NCBI GenBank assembly: GCA_902791885.1
Contig: CADAXO010000045.1
Span: 1 to 11,814 of the forward strand
DNA from: Oscillospiraceae bacterium
Lineage (GTDB): Bacteria; Bacillota_A; Clostridia; Saccharofermentanales; Saccharofermentanaceae
Reading direction: 5' to 3'
Length of the DNA: 11,814 nucleotides
Shown here: one piece after another, positions 7,658-11,814 of the stretch
Position numbering within the stretch: the first letter of the stretch is position 1
How the letters are laid out: every line of letters begins with the position of its first letter
The notes under the pieces: model-generated
What the model saw: the letters and a program-made list of their open reading frames with translations, nothing else
Database searches by the model: none
Told to the model about the DNA's origin: nothing
Program-made: the position numbers and the translations under genes

Positions 7658-8260
7658 ATGAATGAGAAGGCTATGTATAAGCTGAGCTACGGACTGTTCG
7701 TGCTCACTGCTAACGAGGACGGACGCGATAACGGCTGTATCGTCAATACGGTTCAGCAGGTAACGACCGAGCCGAACAGGATCATCGTCGCCATTAATAA
7801 GAATAATCTTACGCACGATATGGTGAAGAATACGGGAAAGTTCAATGTTTCCGTATTGTCCGAGAATTCGAAGTTCGAGACATTCAAACACTGGGGAATG
7901 CAAAGCGGCAGAGACGTCGATAAGCTCGAGGCTATAGAGATCTCACGTTCGGAGAACGGCCTTGTTTATATAGCAGGGGAAGAGACCAACGCTTTCATCT
8001 CGGCAAGTGTCGTAAGCTCTCAGGACCTCGGAACGCATACATTGTTCCTTGCAGATGTAACGGACTGTGAAGTCTTAGGCGATGCCGAGAGCGCCACATA
8101 TTCTTACTATCAGAAGAATATCAAGTCTAAGCCTGCTCCTAAGACGAAGGGCTTTGTATGTACGGTATGCGGATATATCTATGAGGGAGATGAGCTCCCT
8201 TCAGATTTTGTATGCCCGTGGTGTAACCACGATGCATCATATTTTGAACCTGTAAAATAA
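7658..8260 (+). CDS. Flavin reductase-rubredoxin fusion (high-molecular-weight rubredoxin type)
   Basis: Residues about 1-155 form a flavin reductase-like, FMN-binding split-barrel domain (start KLSYGLFVLTA, then NGCIVNTVQQVT and FNVSVLSE). A linker of Lys and Pro (about 155-164) leads to a C-terminal rubredoxin-like domain with CTVC (168, 171) and CPWC (186, 189), which should bind one iron. The 14-residue gap between Cys pairs matches the short rubrerythrin-type version rather than a full rubredoxin of about 53 residues. In Moorella and related anaerobes such fusions pass electrons from NAD(P)H to flavodiiron proteins that reduce oxygen or NO. That role is a family inference, and no flavodiiron gene is in the window. 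The start has a full AAGGAGG (7643-7649) 8 bases upstream. A small membrane-protein gene follows after 21 bases. Confidence 0.92.
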   Translation: MNEKAMYKLSYGLFVLTANEDGRDNGCIVNTVQQVTTEPNRIIVAINKNNLTHDMVKNTGKFNVSVLSENSKFETFKHWGMQSGRDVDKLEAIEISRSENGLVYIAGEETNAFISASVVSSQDLGTHTLFLADVTDCEVLGDAESATYSYYQKNIKSKPAPKTKGFVCTVCGYIYEGDELPSDFVCPWCNHDASYFEPVK

Positions 8261-8281
8261 AACCTTAACGGAGGAAAGATA

Positions 8282-8743
8282 ATGTCAGACGAGACAAAGA
8301 TCACAGAAAACGGAAATGTAAGCGAGCTTCTGAGCCAGATCAAGGATGAGATGAAGCGTGATAACAGAAAGGATGCGGCGAAGGACACTGTTCGTAACCT
8401 CGCATTGGTAATAATGGCTGTCTGTGTAGTTATCGTATCAGGTTTTGTTATCTACTCGGTAAACAGCATTAATCAAAAGATCAATGCGATCTATACCAAG
8501 GCTGATGCAGCCGTTACAACATTAAATGATGTTGCAGGTGATATTCAGGATGCTGATCTTGCAGGTATGGCAGAGCAGATCAAGGCTTTGACTGAAGATG
8601 CGACTGATGCAGTTGCCGCTACTATGGATAAGATCGATGCGCTCGATATAGACAGCCTGAACAGCACTATCCATCAGCTTGACGAGACTACCGAAGCTTT
8701 CAGCTCCACTGTAGATGCCATCAATTCAATATTCGGTCATTAA
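8282..8743 (+). CDS. Small single-pass membrane protein with a helical outer domain
   Basis: The function is unknown. The first 38 residues are charged and cytosolic in character (MSDETKITENGN, then many Lys, Asp and Arg). One hydrophobic helix spans about 39-60 (LALVIMAVCVVIVSGFVIYSV). The remaining 93 residues look like one long amphipathic helix or coiled coil, with hydrophobic residues spaced about 3-4 apart and frequent Ala, Asp, Leu and Ile. This general plan recalls DUF948-like and receptor-stalk helices, but I see no signature that names it. The start is clear, with GGAGG (8270-8274) 7 bases before the ATG. It lies 21 bases after the rubredoxin fusion and is probably on the same transcript, which makes a membrane scaffold for redox proteins conceivable but unproven. 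Its stop is 5 bases from the convergent ktrA stop. Confidence 0.75.
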   Translation: MSDETKITENGNVSELLSQIKDEMKRDNRKDAAKDTVRNLALVIMAVCVVIVSGFVIYSVNSINQKINAIYTKADAAVTTLNDVAGDIQDADLAGMAEQIKALTEDATDAVAATMDKIDALDIDSLNSTIHQLDETTEAFSSTVDAINSIFGH

Positions 8744-8748
8744 TAAGA

Positions 8749-9405
8749 TCAGTAACTTAATCCCAGGTGTTTTCTTAAATCGGCATCGCTTCCGATGATG
8801 ACGACAGTCTGTCCGGCTTTAAAGGCTTCGGTCGGATCATAATCCATATTGAAGTCATCCTTGGAATTCTTGACAGCGAGAACATTAAGTCTCATGTTCT
8901 GACGGATCTTAAGATCGATCATGGACTTGCCTACCCAGGAAGCGGGTACTTCGACCTCGAAGATAGAGTAATCGCCGGGTACGGGAATATAATCTTTTAC
9001 ATTCGCTGAGCTGAAGCGGATCGCGGTCCACTTAGCCATGAACTTCTCGGGGTAGACGACTTCGTCTGCCCCGTTTCTTAATAAGAACTTCTCATGAACG
9101 CCTCTGGAGGCTCTTGAGATTACGAACTTCGCGCCGAGTTCTTTAAGGAGGGAAGTGGTCTCAAGGGAGCTTTGGAAATCATCTCCTATGGATACGACGC
9201 AAAGGTCGAATGTATCGACTCCGATGGACTTCATGAAGTCTTCGTCAGTCGCGTCTCCTATGAGGCTTGAGGTTACGTAGGGAAGAACTTTCTCGAGTCT
9301 TTCTTCCTGACTGTCGATGACCAGGATCTCGTCGCCCTGAGCGGCGAATTTCTGCATCAGATATGTTCCGAATCTTCCTGCACCGATAACGAGTATGTTC
9401 TTCAT
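8749..9405 (-). CDS. ktrA: Ktr/Trk potassium uptake regulatory subunit
   Basis: This is the cytosolic RCK subunit that forms a ring under the KtrB channel and gates it in response to ATP/ADP or NAD(H). The N-terminal RCK_N (TrkA-N) Rossmann fold shows GAGRFG (8-13), the acidic D31 at the end of the second strand (VIDSQEERL), and GDATDEDFM (50-58). The C-terminal TrkA-C domain (about 135-218), with VPASWVGKSMIDL, is the usual site for regulatory ligands such as c-di-AMP in Firmicutes. The length of 218 residues matches KtrA (about 220). An AAGGAGG Shine-Dalgarno lies 5-6 bases from the ATG. It follows ktrB after a gap of 16 bases and should be translated from the same mRNA. The order, channel first and regulator second, is the reverse of the B. 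subtilis ktrAB operon. Confidence 0.94.
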   Translation of the reverse strand: MKNILVIGAGRFGTYLMQKFAAQGDEILVIDSQEERLEKVLPYVTSSLIGDATDEDFMKSIGVDTFDLCVVSIGDDFQSSLETTSLLKELGAKFVISRASRGVHEKFLLRNGADEVVYPEKFMAKWTAIRFSSANVKDYIPVPGDYSIFEVEVPASWVGKSMIDLKIRQNMRLNVLAVKNSKDDFNMDYDPTEAFKAGQTVVIIGSDADLRKHLGLSY

Positions 9406-9421
9406 AATCTCCTCCTTATTG

Positions 9422-10756
9422 TTATCCTACGGCTACCTTGTCCGTCGGATACTTATCATAGATTGCATTTGTTCTTCCGGTCGCGGCGAAGACGAGTGTT
9501 AATCCTCCGACTCTGCCGCCGTACATTATGAATATGAGTATCAGCTTGGAAGCAGTACCCAGTGTTGACGTTATGCCCATAGTAAGACCTACAGTAGCAA
9601 CTGCCGATCCGCACTCGAATAAAGTTGTCACCAAAGGAAGCTTCTCGATGGTCGCGATAGCGATAGCGCCGATAAGGAAAAGGTGCATATCAAGAAGGAA
9701 GATCGCGACTGCATTAAGGACGGTGTCCTGAGTTATACGTCTCTTGAATAAAGCGGGTGCCTTTTCGCGGCGGAAGACGGACATCATCGCAGCCCACAGG
9801 ATAGCGATGGTGGTGATCTTCATGCCTCCTGCAGTCGATCCCGGAGCTCCGCCTATAAGCATCAATATGATCGTAATTGCAATTCCGCTTCCCGAGAACT
9901 CGTTGTAATCGACTGTGTTAAAGCCCGCGGTCCTGGGGCTTACTGCGCTGAATAAAGCCTCGAGTATGCGCTCGCCCTGAGGGTGTCCAGCAAGCTCGAA
10001 GATATAGAAATAAAGTGCAGGTATAACGATAAGAAAGATCTCCGAGACGAGGATGATCTTGCTCTGCGTGCTGTATTTTTTGAATTTGAACTTGTATGTT
10101 CTGATGTCGTCCCAAGTAAGGAAGCCGAGGCCGCCTGTGAGGATCAGCACGATGAATACGATGTTTACAAGCGCGTTGTCTGCATAGAAGGTAAGGGAAG
10201 AGCACTCGCCGCCTGCGGAGCCCATAAGGTCGAAGCCCGCGTTACAGAAAGCGGAGATCGACATGAAGACCGAGTACCAGATGCCCTTAGCGACACCGAA
10301 GTCTCTTATGAATACGGGCATTACAAGTACTGCACCCAGTCCCTCGAAAAGGATCGTTCCCTTAACAATGAACTCAGTCAGTTTGGCAATGTCTCCCATG
10401 TTAGGCGCGGATACGGCCTCCTGCATCGCGGCTCTCGAACGGATGTCGATGTTACGTCCCATGATCTTCGTGAAGAAGGTAGTCATGGTAAGGACGCCCA
10501 TGCCGCCTACCTGTATGAGCAGAAGGATAACTACCTGGCCGAACAAAGACCATGATGTCTGAGTGTCCTGAACTATAAGTCCGGTAACGCATCCTGCGGA
10601 TACCGAAGTGAACAGTGCATCGATGAACGGGGTGAATTCTCTGTTCTTTGATGAGAACGGCATCATGAGGAGGAGAGCTCCCGTGAGTACCATTATAAGA
10701 AAGCCCAGTAATATGATCTGGGGACCCGTCAAACGTCTATGTGTTCGTTTTTGCAT
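9422..10756 (-). CDS. ktrB: Ktr/Trk potassium channel subunit
   Basis: This is the membrane subunit of a Na+- or H+-linked potassium uptake system of the TrkH/KtrB superfamily. The protein has four M1-P-M2 repeats with filter loops near CVTGL (56-60), CNAGF (171-175), TAGFN (277-281) and TVGLTMG (388-394); each supplies a filter Gly. The flexible gating loop of the third repeat is present (GGAPGSTAGG, 302-311). Length and motifs match KtrB. The start is well fixed: an in-frame TAG lies at 10780-10778, no start codon lies between it and the ATG, and later Met codons (22, 31) would cut the first helix. No Shine-Dalgarno is present. A TATAAT at 10768-10763 places the predicted +1 exactly on the A of the ATG, so the mRNA is probably leaderless. 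ktrA follows in the same operon. Confidence 0.95.
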   Translation of the reverse strand: MQKRTHRRLTGPQIILLGFLIMVLTGALLLMMPFSSKNREFTPFIDALFTSVSAGCVTGLIVQDTQTSWSLFGQVVILLLIQVGGMGVLTMTTFFTKIMGRNIDIRSRAAMQEAVSAPNMGDIAKLTEFIVKGTILFEGLGAVLVMPVFIRDFGVAKGIWYSVFMSISAFCNAGFDLMGSAGGECSSLTFYADNALVNIVFIVLILTGGLGFLTWDDIRTYKFKFKKYSTQSKIILVSEIFLIVIPALYFYIFELAGHPQGERILEALFSAVSPRTAGFNTVDYNEFSGSGIAITIILMLIGGAPGSTAGGMKITTIAILWAAMMSVFRREKAPALFKRRITQDTVLNAVAIFLLDMHLFLIGAIAIATIEKLPLVTTLFECGSAVATVGLTMGITSTLGTASKLILIFIMYGGRVGGLTLVFAATGRTNAIYDKYPTDKVAVG

Positions 10757-10762
10757 GACGAT

Positions 10763-10772
10763 ATTATATAAT
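10763..10772. promoter_or_regulatory. Palindromic -10 for a divergent leaderless gene pair
   Basis: ATTATATAAT is a perfect 10-base palindrome that yields TATAAT on the plus strand (10767-10772) and on the minus strand (10768-10763). Seven bases downstream, the predicted start points fall at 10779-10780 for the lysozyme gene and at 10756 for ktrB. Both coincide with the start codons to within one base. Only 23 bases separate the two ATGs, and neither gene has a Shine-Dalgarno. Any -35 would lie inside the opposite gene's first codons; the bases there (TTCGTT plus, TTTTTC minus) match the consensus poorly, so -35 recognition is doubtful. Confidence 0.6.
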
Positions 10773-10779
10773 AACTGCT

Positions 10780-11814
10780 ATGAAAGAAAAAATAACAATA
10801 TCAATTCTGCTGTTATCAATGGTCATGGGGGCCTGCTGCGCCTGTGATGCGGACAGTGCACCTATAGAAGAAACAGTACCCTCCGACACTTCGGAGGAGA
10901 CGGTTCCTGTAACTTCCGAGACCGTTCAGTCGACCGAGCTTGCTCCGATCATCGTGAGCGAGACTGCCGAGACAGAGCCCGAAGAGGATACGGCGGCTCC
11001 GTTCTTTATGAATATCAACCGTGAAGTATATGTTACTAACGGCGGTGAGTTCGATATCAACGAATATATCAGTTATATCGATGATCACGATTCCGATGTC
11101 GATCTTACGGTCGAAGGGACGGTCGATATGAGTACGACAAGCTCGTATCCTCTGACACTTTGGATCACCGATGACGCAGGCAATACCACGTCGGAGCAGA
11201 TGACGGTATATGTAGTTGACCCGGTTGAACCCGGATCATCTTCCGATTACCAGGGTGAAGCCACTACAGCAAATGCGACACCGTTTGCCGATTTCATGAA
11301 TGCCTATCCCGGAGATAATGTCCATTACGGAATCGATGTTTCACACTGGCAGGGCAATATTGACTGGAATCAGGTAAGAGATGCAGGATGCGAATTCGCA
11401 TTCATAAGAGCAGGATGGTCTTCAGCGGGTGAATTCCATATTGATGATTACTATACAGCCAATATGGAAGGCGCTTCTGCTGCAGGCATCAAGATAGGCG
11501 TTTATGTATATACATCCGATAATGAGATCGAAGATGTGGAGACTCTGGCTGACACGATCTGTGATCTTGTTGAAGGATACGATGTTGATCTTCCGATCGT
11601 ATTCGACTGGGAGAATTTCTATAGTAATTTCCAGAAATATTCATTGAGCATAGATGATCTTAACGACCTTTACAGGGCGTTCGAAGACAGGGTGGAAGAA
11701 AGAGGTCTTACCAGTACTTTGTATGCAAGTAAGTTCGTTCTCGAGATCATCTGGGATGACGATATAACGAGCGTGTGGCTTGCCCACTATACAAGCCAGA
11801 CTGATTATGCAGGT
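10780..11814 (+). CDS. Lipoprotein GH25 lysozyme with an Ig-like domain (partial)
   Basis: The 345 visible codons run off the right edge. The product begins with a lipoprotein-type signal (MKEKITISILLLSMVMGAC, likely lipidated at Cys19, though Cys20 and Cys22 follow closely) and a Thr/Glu/Ser-rich tether (about 27-72). Residues about 75-148 resemble a bacterial Ig-like domain (DINEYISYIDDHDSD, then LWITDDAGNTTSEQ). From about 183 comes a glycoside hydrolase family 25 domain: YGIDVSHWQGNIDW (Asp186), FIRAGW (208-213), and VFDWEN (274-279) with the catalytic DxE pair D276/E278. GH25 enzymes cut the MurNAc-GlcNAc bond of peptidoglycan. A lipid-anchored copy suggests cell-wall remodelling rather than phage lysis. 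The start is fixed by an in-frame TGA at 10756-10758 with no other start codon between. No Shine-Dalgarno is present, which fits a leaderless mRNA. Confidence 0.9.
   Translation, partial: MKEKITISILLLSMVMGACCACDADSAPIEETVPSDTSEETVPVTSETVQSTELAPIIVSETAETEPEEDTAAPFFMNINREVYVTNGGEFDINEYISYIDDHDSDVDLTVEGTVDMSTTSSYPLTLWITDDAGNTTSEQMTVYVVDPVEPGSSSDYQGEATTANATPFADFMNAYPGDNVHYGIDVSHWQGNIDWNQVRDAGCEFAFIRAGWSSAGEFHIDDYYTANMEGASAAGIKIGVYVYTSDNEIEDVETLADTICDLVEGYDVDLPIVFDWENFYSNFQKYSLSIDDLNDLYRAFEDRVEERGLTSTLYASKFVLEIIWDDDITSVWLAHYTSQTDYAG

Noticed and set aside
9983..10555. 190-codon open frame on the plus strand
   Set aside because: It lies entirely opposite ktrB, has a charged low-information composition with no domain, and no Shine-Dalgarno. 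It is a shadow of the ktrB codons.
10816..11088. 90-codon minus-strand frame inside the lysozyme gene
   Set aside because: The plus strand codes for a signal peptide, tether and Ig-like domain here; the antisense frame has no recognisable features.

Overview
The window looks like ordinary chromosome from an anaerobic, low-to-mid-GC Firmicute of class Clostridia (Lachnospirales or Oscillospirales type). The grounds are a flavin reductase-rubredoxin fusion typical of strict anaerobes, a Ktr-type potassium system, lipoproteins with Ser/Thr/Glu-rich tethers, an FAD oxidoreductase starting with TTG, and a sugar-binding-protein/GGDEF fusion. The genus cannot be fixed from this sequence. I saw no RNA genes, CRISPR arrays, insertion sequences or phage genes. 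The window is almost fully coding, and no gap between genes exceeds about 110 bases.

Layout. (1) 1-681, minus: 5' part of a phytoene-desaturase-like FAD oxidoreductase that continues past the left edge. (2) 787-4353, plus: a two-gene unit with a MATE transporter fused to a GHKL/anti-sigma-type ATPase domain, then a lipoprotein 5'-nucleotidase. (3) 4347-6272, minus: a LacI-type sugar-binding sensor fused to a diguanylate cyclase. Its 3' end overlaps the nucleotidase gene by 7 bp. (4) 6355-7578, minus: a multi-pass membrane protein I do not recognise. (5) 7658-8743, plus: the flavin reductase-rubredoxin fusion, then a small single-pass membrane protein with a helical outer domain. (6) 10756-8749, minus: ktrB then ktrA, a potassium uptake operon. 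(7) 10780 to the right edge, plus: a lipoprotein GH25 lysozyme with an Ig-like domain, cut by the window end.

The most striking regulatory pattern is in the three divergent gaps (near 720, 7625 and 10767). Each holds a symmetric or nearly symmetric -10 element that reads as TATAAT-like on both strands. In the third, only 23 bp separate the two start codons. Neither gene has a Shine-Dalgarno site, and both predicted +1 positions fall on or next to the ATG, so ktrB and the lysozyme gene are probably a divergent leaderless pair. Other genes in the window (at 681, 7658, 8282 and 9405) have strong Shine-Dalgarno sites, which makes this pair stand out.

By function the genes are mostly envelope and homeostasis genes: transport, extracellular nucleotide cleavage, potassium uptake, wall cleavage, redox or oxygen handling, and c-di-GMP signalling. 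No single pathway joins them. The best candidates for undescribed biology are the MATE-ATPase fusion beside the nucleotidase, the cytosolic sugar-sensor diguanylate cyclase, the unknown membrane protein divergent from the rubredoxin gene, and the 23-bp leaderless promoter.
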